Origin: an uncultured Flavobacteriales bacterium
GTDB taxonomy: Bacteria > Bacteroidota > Bacteroidia > Flavobacteriales > Crocinitomicaceae
DNA: 12,124 nucleotides
Assembly: GCA_946478775.1 (NCBI GenBank)
Contig: CAMLDR010000132.1
Location: 1 to 12,124 of the forward strand
Direction: 5' to 3'
In this document: piece after piece, positions 1 through 6,433 of the stretch
How positions within the stretch are numbered: the stretch's first letter is position 1
How the letters are laid out: every line of letters starts with the position of its first letter
The notes under the pieces: model-generated
Seen by the model: the letters and a program-made list of their open reading frames with translations, nothing else
Database searches by the model: none
What the model was told of the DNA's origin: nothing
Made by a program: the position numbers and the translations under genes

Positions 1-1226
1 CTGCAGCACTGATTTCAGGGGGAACAACTCCCTACACCATTCTATGGTCAAACGGAGGTTCAACCGCAAACCTTTCCAATTTATGTCCTGCAACTTACAC
101 GGTTCAGGTAACAGACCAAAACGGCTGCACGGGAAATGCACAGGCCATAGTTGCTCCCGGAAATAATCTAAACGTAGCAGTTACTTCCGCCAACGAAACG
201 TGTGCAGGAGCGTGCGACGGTGGATTGACAGGAAGTGTTTCGGGTGGAACAGGACCTTACTCCTATTTGTGGTCTGACAACAGTACTTTTGCCAATCTCT
301 CCAATCAATGTCCGGGAACGTATTCTGTTACAGTAACCGATCAAAGCGGCTGCACAGGAAGTGCTTCGGGAACCATTGCGGCAGGTACAGCAATTCCCGA
401 TGCAACGATCCAAACAAGCGGACCGTTTTCAACAACTGATTCTCCTATCCAGTTTACAGCGAATTCTCCGGGAGGAACCTGGTCTTCCGATTGTGGAACC
501 TGTATATCGGCTTCGGGCATATTCAATCCGCAAACGGCAGGTGCAGGAACATACCAGATTTGCTACACAACCGGTGCAGGCGCTTGTTCTGACCAGGATT
601 GTCAAACCATTGTTGTAACAGGTTGTACTCCGCAAACAACCAATGAAGCGCACAGTATTTGCCCGGGCGATTCCTACACTTTCAATGGCCAGGATTTCTC
701 TGATGCCGGATCTTATCCGTTTGTTTTTACAGGTCAAAATGGCTGTGACAGCACACATACTTTAAGCCTTTCCCTTTTCCAGGTAAATCCAACTTCGCAA
801 ACACTGACTCCATGTGAAGGTGATTCGGTTTTGGTTGAGGGAGACTGGTATTTTGAATCGGATAATATCGTTATCTCCATTGTTGATGGGAACGGATGCC
901 CGACTACGAATACTACCCAAATTGTATTTGAAGACTGCAGCGTGGAAGATTATGCGGTTTTTATCCCGAATGTTTTCACGCCCAATAACGACCAGGTGAA
1001 CGATTTCTTTTCGATCAGCATCATGGGCGGGTTCCTTGCAGAAGGTTTTATCGTAAACCGCTGGGGAAATATCATCAAGGAATTCCATGTGGATGACCTG
1101 AAATGGGATGGACGAACAAACCAAGGCTCGATTGTACCTGACGGAGTTTATACCTATATTTTTACCGTAACGAATAATGAAGGATTGAATACGAAATACA
1201 ATGGGTTTGTAACGGTTCTCAGATAG
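1..1226 (+). CDS. Surface/secreted protein with SprB-type repeats and CHU_C sorting domain (5' partial)
   Basis: The reading frame is open from base 3, so the N-terminus lies outside the window; about 407 residues are visible. Two copies of an SprB-like repeat come first (pattern GGTxPYxxLWS...LCPxTYxVxVTDxxGCTG), spaced 225 bases (75 residues). An Ig-like stretch follows (GGTWSSDCGTC...AGAGTYQICYT), then a module of the type SICPGDSYTFNGQ...NGCDST found in Bacteroidota adhesins. The last ~90 residues (from about base 957) begin VFIPNVFTPNNDQVNDFF and contain NRWGNIIKEF and WDGRTNQGSIVPDGVYTYIF. This is the gliding-motility-associated CHU_C domain (TIGR04131/PF13585), which in known cases directs type IX secretion and cell-surface attachment. 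Cysteine pairs in the repeats suggest extracytoplasmic folding. A role in adhesion or gliding is inference; the family assignment is strong. It ends 8 bases before the end of a convergent gene. Confidence 0.9.
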   Translation, partial: AALISGGTTPYTILWSNGGSTANLSNLCPATYTVQVTDQNGCTGNAQAIVAPGNNLNVAVTSANETCAGACDGGLTGSVSGGTGPYSYLWSDNSTFANLSNQCPGTYSVTVTDQSGCTGSASGTIAAGTAIPDATIQTSGPFSTTDSPIQFTANSPGGTWSSDCGTCISASGIFNPQTAGAGTYQICYTTGAGACSDQDCQTIVVTGCTPQTTNEAHSICPGDSYTFNGQDFSDAGSYPFVFTGQNGCDSTHTLSLSLFQVNPTSQTLTPCEGDSVLVEGDWYFESDNIVISIVDGNGCPTTNTTQIVFEDCSVEDYAVFIPNVFTPNNDQVNDFFSISIMGGFLAEGFIVNRWGNIIKEFHVDDLKWDGRTNQGSIVPDGVYTYIFTVTNNEGLNTKYNGFVTVLR

Positions 1227-1234
1227 TTAGCGAT

Positions 1235-2125
1235 TTATTCCTTCTTCACCCGAATTCCAATCACATTGGGCAGGGGCCAAAAAGTTTCATTGGTATCTCG
1301 GGCATACGTTCCGGAAACATAACTTCCTACTTTTTGCAAACAGAAATCCCCGATGTGCACATACAAACTGGTTTCGGGCCCACCCTCCATGTAAATGGCA
1401 TTGTGCAAAGGTGTCGGGAACTGTTTCATAAAAGCGATCATCTGGTTTTGAGGAAAGGGGGAACGATTGAATAGGATGATTAAATTCCCCTGGTCGTCCT
1501 GTGCACAAACTAACATACTGCACGATTGATTCTTCTTCCAGTTCATCGGATTCCCGGAACAATCCAGCATACGTATTCCCTGGGCAAAACTTGAATATTT
1601 CGTTCGAATGGATTCGTAAGGTGTGCATTGCAGATCATAGACAAGCGCATCTTCAGAGCTCAACGAATCTGTTGGATTCATAGCGAACATCACATTCCAT
1701 CCTTCTTTAAATGTGAATTGATTGTGGTGATCTCCGCTTTTCAATAATCCCCTGCTGGTCAAAGGTTTTGCCAAATCGTACATCCCGGCATTGAACACAA
1801 TATTCAGGTTCATGGTATCGGCCCACGCATTGACCGGTTTGGAAGTACTATCCATTCCTGTTGCCGTAAACAAATCAAATTCCACTTGTTTCGGATCAAT
1901 TTTCAGCATCGTTAGTTTGGAATCTCCAATACTGGATTTCAAAGGAGCATCTGTTTCACAAAAGTGAACGCCTTTTCCGATCTGTTTCCAGGACACCACC
2001 AAATCCATGGTATCCTTCGGACGTTTATAAAGGGTATCTGTTCTATCCTGCGCTAAAACTCCTGTTGAGAAAAAGCATGAAACAAGGAGACAGATTCCGG
2101 CACTAAACTTTCTTATTCCAGTCAA
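1235..2125 (-). CDS. Secreted phosphodiester glycosidase family protein (NAGPA/DUF2233-like)
   Basis: With the start chosen here the protein has 296 residues and an N-terminal signal peptide (basic TGIRK, hydrophobic core ICLLVSCFF, then STGVLAQ). Family hallmarks are FNAGMYD (about residues 111-117), GLLKSGDHHNQF (127-137), AQGIRML (181-187) and YMEGGPETSLY (245-255), the last matching the DGG-S/T-S-L-Y signature of the N-acetylglucosamine-1-phosphodiester alpha-N-acetylglucosaminidase (NAGPA, PF09992) fold. Related enzymes cleave sugar-1-phosphodiesters; the bacterial substrate is unknown here. The frame stays open to 2281, but that stretch reads through the previous gene in another frame and lacks secretory character. 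The TTG at 2125-2123, preceded by a purine-rich stretch, puts the signal peptide at the N-terminus. It overlaps the stop of the lysozyme-like gene by 23 bases, so translational coupling is likely. An ATG at 2215 is the alternative start. Family fairly sure, start less so. Confidence 0.8.
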   Translation of the reverse strand: MTGIRKFSAGICLLVSCFFSTGVLAQDRTDTLYKRPKDTMDLVVSWKQIGKGVHFCETDAPLKSSIGDSKLTMLKIDPKQVEFDLFTATGMDSTSKPVNAWADTMNLNIVFNAGMYDLAKPLTSRGLLKSGDHHNQFTFKEGWNVMFAMNPTDSLSSEDALVYDLQCTPYESIRTKYSSFAQGIRMLDCSGNPMNWKKNQSCSMLVCAQDDQGNLIILFNRSPFPQNQMIAFMKQFPTPLHNAIYMEGGPETSLYVHIGDFCLQKVGSYVSGTYARDTNETFWPLPNVIGIRVKKE

Positions 2126-3230
2126 ACTTCTTTTTTTCAAAAGGGAACAGATCAAAAAGTTCTCCCGAATAATAGAACTGGTAAGCAATTGCTCCAAAAG
2201 AATATGGTTTTTCATAAATTTTGATCGTTGAACCGCCAACTCTTGGATTTGGCTTTGGTTTTGATTGCGGGTATCCCACATTAAACAAGGTAGCTAAAAT
2301 TTCCGGACGTTTGTCAATCGGATAGCCTTCTTTTTCCCATTGTACCTTTACTTGTTTCAAAAACAGGGCCGCATACATATAAGAATAATAGTGATTGTGA
2401 AAATCCGTCAAACGATCGATTCGTTCTTTGTTGATTGCAGCAGTGTCTTGTCCTGCGAAATCCAATAACCCTTCGTATTGAGGTCCCAAATAATAAATAC
2501 TGGACGGATCTTTCAAATGGTGCTCGATGTCCATCGCCGTATGCTCTTTGATCCCGGTTACACCAAATGAGAATTGGGACTCAACGGATAAAACTTTTAA
2601 AGGTCCGATCCATTTTTTGTAAGCTTCACGGGAAGAATTAAACAAACGGATCTGTTCACCAACCAGGCATGAAACAATTAATCGTCCTTCAACACCGGTT
2701 TGTTTTGCCACGGAATCGATCAGCTTTTTGTCTTTCGCAACCGCCTCTTTGAATGTTTTCCATTCGGCAATATTCATCCATTCAAAAGCACTCAGATTGG
2801 AAACTTCTTTGGTTCGTTTTGCATTGAATTTGATCTTTGAAAGCGCTTTTCTGTATGCTTTATTGTCTTTCAACTGCAGATCAACCGCATCCAGCATACG
2901 AAGCACTTCGTATTCATCTGTTCCTTTTTGAAGCACAGAAAGGATGTAGTGTGCATTTTGAGGATAGTATTCGTTCAGTACAATGATGCGTTCCATTGCT
3001 TCATACCGCTTTTGGACCATGGTAGCACTATCCACCTTGAAATCCTGGTTGTATTTGTCCTGCATTTCCTGGAAATACCGGTTGTTCGAATCAACAATCC
3101 CCCCTTCCTTCGTCCATCCGAATTGAATGGCCATGTAAGAAACCGTTAAAAAGAAGCCGATTGCGGCAAATAGAAAAGTGAGTGTATAGAATGGGATTTT
3201 AAACCATTTGCTTTTTAAGAATCGTTTCAC
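2103..3230 (-). CDS. Membrane-anchored lysozyme-like (putative lytic transglycosylase) protein
   Basis: From the chosen GTG at 3230 the protein has 375 residues. It starts MKRFLKSKWFKIPFY followed by one transmembrane helix (about residues 14-35), so the bulk should face the periplasm. The C-terminal half resembles the lysozyme-like fold: a candidate catalytic Glu in SCLVGEQIR (about residue 192), then SQFSFGVTGIKEHTA (compare SxxGLMQIxPxTA of Slt enzymes), YYLGPQYEG, and RPEILATLFNVGYPQSKPKPNP (compare the AYNxGP region). A role in cutting peptidoglycan is inference; no named subfamily was recognised with confidence. The frame extends to another GTG at 3275 (390 residues), but that codon lies inside a hairpin in the leader and adds a basic, cysteine-containing stretch that does not look like a natural N-terminus. 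Its 3' end overlaps the phosphodiester-glycosidase gene, suggesting a shared transcript. A good TAnnTTTG element lies upstream. Confidence 0.7.
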   Translation of the reverse strand: MKRFLKSKWFKIPFYTLTFLFAAIGFFLTVSYMAIQFGWTKEGGIVDSNNRYFQEMQDKYNQDFKVDSATMVQKRYEAMERIIVLNEYYPQNAHYILSVLQKGTDEYEVLRMLDAVDLQLKDNKAYRKALSKIKFNAKRTKEVSNLSAFEWMNIAEWKTFKEAVAKDKKLIDSVAKQTGVEGRLIVSCLVGEQIRLFNSSREAYKKWIGPLKVLSVESQFSFGVTGIKEHTAMDIEHHLKDPSSIYYLGPQYEGLLDFAGQDTAAINKERIDRLTDFHNHYYSYMYAALFLKQVKVQWEKEGYPIDKRPEILATLFNVGYPQSKPKPNPRVGGSTIKIYEKPYSFGAIAYQFYYSGELFDLFPFEKKKFDWNKKV

Positions 3231-3267
3231 GTGAAGACAAAATTTGGTGCAACGCTTGGGCAGACCT

Positions 3268-3282
3268 CGCTTCACCGAAGCG
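3268..3282. repeat. Short perfect hairpin in the leader of the lysozyme-like gene
   Basis: CGCTTC and GAAGCG form a 6-bp stem with a 3-base loop (ACC on the + strand). Next to it at 3290-3313 is a run with similar words (GCGAAGGC, GCTTCAGCG), giving the 3268-3313 block a repeat-like look. It has no U-tract, so it is not a typical terminator. It may be a dispersed repeat or a leader hairpin that affects translation; function unknown. Confidence 0.45.
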
Positions 3283-3314
3283 GTTATGCGAAGGCAAGAG
3301 CTTCAGCGCAGGCA

Positions 3315-3322
3315 CAAAAGTA
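3315..3322 (-). promoter_or_regulatory. Candidate Bacteroidota -7 promoter element for the lysozyme-like gene
   Basis: Read leftwards the sequence is TACTTTTG, an exact match to the TAnnTTTG element. No convincing TTG -33 element stands at the usual distance; TTTCG lies 22 bases upstream. Transcription would begin near 3305-3310 and give a leader of roughly 75-80 bases to the GTG at 3230, containing the hairpin at 3268-3282. Confidence 0.45.
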
Positions 3323-3380
3323 CTACGGATTCAACTAACTTCATCGAAATGAGTCAATAAAAATCAATTGGTTAGCCCGT

Positions 3381-3932
3381 TTACTCTTTCAGGCGCACAA
3401 AACGGGAATAATCCGGCATATGAAAGGGTTGAACCCCATAACCTTCCGTACTCGGATAAGAAGAATGCAGCCACAGTACTTTGTTTGCCACATCGATCCG
3501 GGATACGATTCCGCAATGCCCCCAAGAATTGGGATACCAGAACTGCACAAAGTCTCCGGGCAATACGGCATTCCGGTCCAGGATCTCCCTTCCTTTTCCT
3601 TTCGAAACAAGCGCATGAACAACACCTGCAGGGTAAGGCGATCCGTTTTCTATTTGTTTGTATACTTCTTTCAAATTTTCTCTTGGCTGATCAATTCGAA
3701 TATTGACCGTGTCTTCCAAGGTCAACTCCATGAAATGCCCCAATACTCCGATTACGAATTCCGTGCAAACAGAACTTTCATAGCTTGGAGAGATGATTCT
3801 TCCATAAGTGATGGCGGTATCCAATACTTGTTGATTCAACAACGGAAGCCGGATAAGCGAATCGTTGGGCGATTGCTGAGCCATACTTACCAACGAGATT
3901 AGACAGGTGATTATTAAGCCGGTTCTTTTCAT
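3381..3932 (-). CDS. Secreted NlpC/P60-like (CHAP-like) cysteine peptidase or amidase candidate
   Basis: From the ATG at 3932 the protein has 183 residues and a signal peptide (MKRTGLIITCLISLVSMAQQ). The core has the order of features of papain-like NlpC/P60 domains: a candidate nucleophile Cys in SSVCTEFVIGVL (residue 56; compare DCSGLV), the strand LPGDFVQFWY (124-133; compare PGDLVFF), the candidate His in WGHCGIVSRID (residue 139; compare HVGIY), and VLWLHSSYPSTEGYGV (152-167). Such enzymes usually cut peptide bonds in peptidoglycan. The exact subfamily was not recognised, and the gap between the Cys and the PGD strand is longer than in typical short NlpC domains. A GTG at 3947 would add five residues without improving the signal peptide. 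It lies in the same orientation as the lysozyme-like gene, 150 bases upstream of the start chosen for that gene, which fits a local envelope-remodelling theme. Confidence 0.6.
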   Translation of the reverse strand: MKRTGLIITCLISLVSMAQQSPNDSLIRLPLLNQQVLDTAITYGRIISPSYESSVCTEFVIGVLGHFMELTLEDTVNIRIDQPRENLKEVYKQIENGSPYPAGVVHALVSKGKGREILDRNAVLPGDFVQFWYPNSWGHCGIVSRIDVANKVLWLHSSYPSTEGYGVQPFHMPDYSRFVRLKE

Positions 3933-3967
3933 TCTGATTGAATTCACTTTTAAAAATAGCGTAATTT

Positions 3968-3975
3968 TACTTTCG
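3968..3975 (+). promoter_or_regulatory. Weak -7-like element before the first small membrane-protein gene
   Basis: TACTTTCG matches TAnnTTTG with one mismatch and ends 14 bases before the ATG at 3990. No clear -33 partner was found at the proper spacing. The 57-base gap to the divergent gene at 3932 must hold promoters for both directions, which is the main support. Confidence 0.25.
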
Positions 3976-3989
3976 AAAATCGTTGAAAT

Positions 3990-4526
3990 ATGCTTCCACC
4001 AGTAATCGTAACCGGAAAAAAAATTGAACTAAGTAATTTCAGGCTAAATAAAACAGGCTATCGGATCACTTTATCCCTTATGTACTTTACCATTCTCATC
4101 CCGATAATTGCAAGTGCTTTTATTCTTTCCACTGGAGGAAAGCCCAGCTTCGGCCTTTTAATTTCATGCACTGTTTTTGGTTTCATCGCCTATTTCTTTT
4201 ACCGGCTTGCGGCCTGGAATAAATATGGCAAGGAACATTTTATCCTGGAAAACGATACATTCATTTATAAACCCGAAGCCAAAAAAATTTCTTACAAGAG
4301 CTTTGAGTTTAAAATCGAAGAGCTGGTGGTTTCTATTGTCAAATCGAGTGATCAGGTTGACTATGAAGGAGTCAGTCAAAACATTGTATGGATCAAATTC
4401 AGTGATGGAGAGCAAACTATTCAAACGAACATTAAAACACCTCAATCAGTTATACTTGAAATCATCCGGATCTTTGAAACCTGGGGAATTAAAAACGATC
4501 TTTTAATAGAAGAAATCAAAGACTAA
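3990..4526 (+). CDS. Two-helix membrane protein of unknown function
   Basis: The protein has 178 residues and no family was recognised. Two adjacent hydrophobic segments (about residues 27-47 and 53-73) are joined by a short turn (STGGKPS) and followed by a soluble C-terminal domain of about 100 residues. The pattern FILENDTFIYKPEAKKISYKSFEFKIEELVVSIVKSS...IVWIKFSDGEQTIQTN looks like alternating beta strands, then a terminal helix (TPQSVILEIIRIFETWG). A hairpin of two helices plus a small beta domain recalls membrane-linked PH-like proteins, but this is only a resemblance. Both termini are probably cytoplasmic. The ATG at 3990 is the only reasonable start. It is divergent from the NlpC/P60-like gene and followed by the DUF1456 gene, which has its own promoter. 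Confidence 0.75.
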   Translation: MLPPVIVTGKKIELSNFRLNKTGYRITLSLMYFTILIPIIASAFILSTGGKPSFGLLISCTVFGFIAYFFYRLAAWNKYGKEHFILENDTFIYKPEAKKISYKSFEFKIEELVVSIVKSSDQVDYEGVSQNIVWIKFSDGEQTIQTNIKTPQSVILEIIRIFETWGIKNDLLIEEIKD

Positions 4527-4540
4527 GTGTACACTGCTCA

Positions 4541-4571
4541 TTTTGCATTCATTTGTTTTATTCTACCTTTG
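4541..4571 (+). promoter_or_regulatory. Bacteroidota-type promoter (-33 TTG, -7 TAnnTTTG) of the DUF1456 gene
   Basis: TTTTG at 4541-4545 supplies the -33 TTG, and TACCTTTG at 4564-4571 is an exact TAnnTTTG. They are 18 bases apart, within the spacing known for Bacteroides/Flavobacterium promoters. The -7 box ends 4 bases before the ATG at 4576, so the start of transcription should fall on or next to the start codon. A 10-base palindrome (AGTGTACACT, 4526-4535) lies just upstream. Confidence 0.6.
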
Positions 4572-4575
4572 CTGT

Positions 4576-5043
4576 ATGGATAACAATTACATCTTTTACA
4601 AGCTTCGCAAAATTTATCAATGGGACGAGGAGAAAATCGGAAACCTGTTCAAATCTGTTGAATTTATTGTTTCTCCATTGGATATTTTTGCCTGGATGAA
4701 ACAGGAGCAGTATGAGGGCTTCAAAGAAATGCCAGATCAACCATTGGCGGCACTTTTAAACGGATTTATTGTTGAAAGAAGAGGCTTACAAGATGGAAAA
4801 ATTCCTATAGCGGAAGAAAAACTGACGAATAATATCATTTTTCGTAAATTGCGTATTGCATTGAATTTCAAAGACGATGATATCATCGAAACACTTAAGA
4901 AAGCAGATATTCGCATAGGAAAACCTGAATTGAATGCATTTTTCAGAGATCCGAAACATGCACATTACCGGGTTTGCGGTGACCAATTTTTGCGTAACTT
5001 CCTGCGTGGATTACAATTAGACAGTTATAAAAACCAATCCTGA
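4576..5043 (+). CDS. DUF1456 family protein (YehS-like)
   Basis: The protein has 155 residues, about the length of E. coli YehS. It contains two tandem copies of the DUF1456 module (PF07308). Copy one is roughly residues 1-70 (FYKLRKIY...IFAWMKQEQYEGF...LAALLNGFIVERRG); copy two is roughly residues 83-150 (LTNNIIFRKLRIALNFKDDDIIETL...CGDQFLRNFLRGL). The blocks NNIxxxKLRIA, KxDDI and CGDQFLRxFLRGL are the family's strongest signatures. Its biochemical function is not established, and the sequence shows no catalytic motif, signal peptide or membrane helix, so it should be cytoplasmic. The frame also has an ATG at 4543, but that would place the start upstream of the -7 promoter box and add MHSFVLFYLCC, which homologues lack as far as I recall. 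The ATG at 4576 is therefore preferred, possibly on a leaderless mRNA. Confidence 0.88.
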   Translation: MDNNYIFYKLRKIYQWDEEKIGNLFKSVEFIVSPLDIFAWMKQEQYEGFKEMPDQPLAALLNGFIVERRGLQDGKIPIAEEKLTNNIIFRKLRIALNFKDDDIIETLKKADIRIGKPELNAFFRDPKHAHYRVCGDQFLRNFLRGLQLDSYKNQS

Positions 5044-5083
5044 AGATCTCGCAGCTGCGAACAGGATTCTAAAAGTTAGATAC

Positions 5084-5638
5084 ATGCTTATTTCACCTAC
5101 TACTTTTCTGATCATCAGGTGTCTTGCAGGAATTATCCTGTTTGCCCTTTGTTTCTACCTGATAAAAGAGCGTTTGGAATCCCAAAAGAAAGCGGTCATT
5201 GGTATTGTTGTCGGAGTAGTTGGTTTTGTTGCGGTACAGTTCGCTTTTTCCAAAATCTACCTCATTGATAAAGATCTTATTTATGAGGAGTGCTACCTGA
5301 TGGGAAGCACCAAACAGCAAATGGGGAATGGAAAAACGATTTCTATCTCTCCAAGCCGCTTCGATAAGGTAACTGTGATCAACAAGTCAGAATTCAAATT
5401 GATCCTGGAAGAGATTATTTATGCCGATAATGCATACAACGCCAATTCAAACGGCGACTACGAAATTCAACCTTTTTCTGCAATGGAAGTGTTTCTGCCA
5501 ACCGGCGAGATTACCTATTTCTTCGAGCAAAACATTCCGGATGCGGTAGAAGTCCGTGGCGAAAGTTCCAAAACGCAGTATTGGTTAAGACTCGAAAGCC
5601 AGGCTGATAATGATGACAGCGTGGATGAGTATGAGTAG
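5084..5638 (+). CDS. Two-helix membrane protein of unknown function with acidic tail
   Basis: The protein has 184 residues and was not assigned to a family. Two hydrophobic segments (about residues 8-26 and 38-56) are separated by a charged loop (KERLESQKK). The rest is soluble, with LIDKDLIYEECYLMGSTKQQ, a Ser/Lys-rich strand (GKTISISPSRFDKVTVINKSEFKLILEEIIYADN), a central block ending in EVFLPTGEITYFFEQN, and a very acidic C-terminus (ADNDDSVDEYE). The topology parallels the protein encoded at 3990-4526, but I see no sequence similarity between them. It begins 40 bases after the DUF1456 gene with no good promoter in between, so co-transcription is plausible. That gap carries a 12-base perfect palindrome at 5049-5060. 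Its last codon lies 28 bases before the composite inverted repeat at 5667-5718. Confidence 0.7.
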   Translation: MLISPTTFLIIRCLAGIILFALCFYLIKERLESQKKAVIGIVVGVVGFVAVQFAFSKIYLIDKDLIYEECYLMGSTKQQMGNGKTISISPSRFDKVTVINKSEFKLILEEIIYADNAYNANSNGDYEIQPFSAMEVFLPTGEITYFFEQNIPDAVEVRGESSKTQYWLRLESQADNDDSVDEYE

Positions 5639-5660
5639 GTGGATTCCTTATTTCGATCGG

Positions 5661-5695
5661 CAGCCACCCTCCTTGATCCTCCCTCGAGGGAGGAA
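5661..5695. repeat. Palindrome-bearing dispersed repeat, copy A (downstream of thiF)
   Basis: This 35-base element matches 6479-6513 in the same orientation with 3 mismatches (positions 4, 15 and 26). It carries the perfect 18-base palindrome TCCTCCCTC/GAGGGAGGA at 5677-5694. Copy A lies in the convergent intergenic region; together with copy B it brackets thiF as direct repeats 818 bases apart. Confidence 0.85.
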
Positions 5696-5718
5696 GTGCT
5701 TTCAACCTTCAAGGAGGG
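5667..5718. terminator. Composite inverted repeat between convergent genes; possible two-way terminator
   Basis: CCCTCCTTGA (5667-5676) pairs with TCAAGGAGGG (5709-5718) as a 10-bp outer stem enclosing the 18-base palindrome at 5677-5694. It lies between the stops of the rightward gene (5638) and leftward thiF (5723), where a bidirectional transcription barrier would be expected. There is no long U-tract on either side, so classical intrinsic termination is not shown. The structure may instead reflect the repeat family itself. Confidence 0.35.
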
Positions 5719-5722
5719 AAAC

Positions 5723-6433
5723 TTAATACCTCAACTTCGTCATTTCAAGGCTTAGTAAATCAAACACATGAAAAGTATTCCGGTTGATTTCCATTTCGAG
5801 AATAACTTTTAGCGCTTCATTTGCCATCAAGGTGCCAATAATTCCGGGAACAACTCCCAAAACACCGTTATCGGAACAATTCGGGACATCTTCTGCGTTT
5901 GGCGGTTCTGGAAATAAATCCCGCAGGTTCTTGCTTCCCTGGTAGTTAAAAACCGCAATTTGGCCCTGAAAACCAAGAATACTTCCGTAAATCAAGGGCT
6001 TTTCGAGTTCCACACACGCATCATTTACGGTATATCGCGTGAGGAAATTATCACAGCCATCGATTACCAGATCAAACTGAGAAAGAATAAATTCTGCATT
6101 TTCATCATTCAGAGCGCAATCAAACAATTCAATCACCGTATCCGGATTCTGAGCTAATACTCGTTCTTTTGCTACCTCTGCCTTTTTCTTTCCAACATCT
6201 TCAGGCCCGTACAAAACCTGCCGGTGTAAATTCGAGTGTTCAATCACATCAAAGTCTACAATTCCGATAGTACCAACTCCACAACCGGATAAATATTGAA
6301 TGATCGGACAACCCAAACCACCGGCTCCGATGACTGCTACACGTGCATTTTTGAGTTTCGTCTGACCCAATAATCCCACCTCATCCAGGATGGTTTGCTT
6401 CGCATAACGTTTGGATTCGTTGGGACTAAACAT
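5723..6433 (-). CDS. thiF: ThiF/MoeB-type sulfur-carrier adenylyltransferase, lacking both zinc CxxC pairs
   Basis: The protein has 236 residues. It should adenylate the C-terminal Gly of the sulfur carrier ThiS as a step toward thiazole sulfur transfer. The ATP-binding loop GAGGLG is at 36-41, followed by DxD (60-62), NLHRQ (68-72), DGCDNFLTRY (125-134) and the conserved Cys of VPNCSDNGVLGVVPGIIG (C186). At the place where MoeB and ThiF usually carry CxxCLFPE, this protein reads NLRDLFPEPP. It stops at EMTKLRY, before the usual second CxxC, so both halves of the structural zinc site are absent. Its start overlaps the thiH stop by 8 bases (ATGTTTAG), favouring coupled translation. Position at the end of a thiamine operon supports ThiF rather than MoeB, although dual use with MoaD is possible. 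Confidence 0.88.
   Translation of the reverse strand: MFSPNESKRYAKQTILDEVGLLGQTKLKNARVAVIGAGGLGCPIIQYLSGCGVGTIGIVDFDVIEHSNLHRQVLYGPEDVGKKKAEVAKERVLAQNPDTVIELFDCALNDENAEFILSQFDLVIDGCDNFLTRYTVNDACVELEKPLIYGSILGFQGQIAVFNYQGSKNLRDLFPEPPNAEDVPNCSDNGVLGVVPGIIGTLMANEALKVILEMEINRNTFHVFDLLSLEMTKLRY

Noticed and set aside
2126..2281. N-terminal extension of the phosphodiester-glycosidase frame up to ATG 2281
   Set aside because: It overlaps the well-supported 3' end of the lysozyme-like gene in another frame and would bury the signal peptide in the interior.
4543..4575. Upstream ATG giving the DUF1456 protein 11 extra residues
   Set aside because: The promoter's -7 box lies at 4564-4571, inside this extension, and the added residues do not resemble the family N-terminus.
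5049..5060. Perfect 12-base palindrome TCGCAGCTGCGA before the 5084 gene
   Set aside because: It is too short and has no loop or U-tract, so it cannot be called a terminator or operator on sequence alone.
5515..5712. Leftward frame with SSLEGGSRRV across the end of the 5084-5638 gene
   Set aside because: It is antisense to a real gene; the resemblance to the ThiH tail comes only from the shared DNA repeat.
5723..6433. Naming the ThiF-like gene moeB
   Set aside because: No molybdopterin genes are nearby, and the gene overlaps thiH at the end of a thiamine operon, so thiF is the better name.
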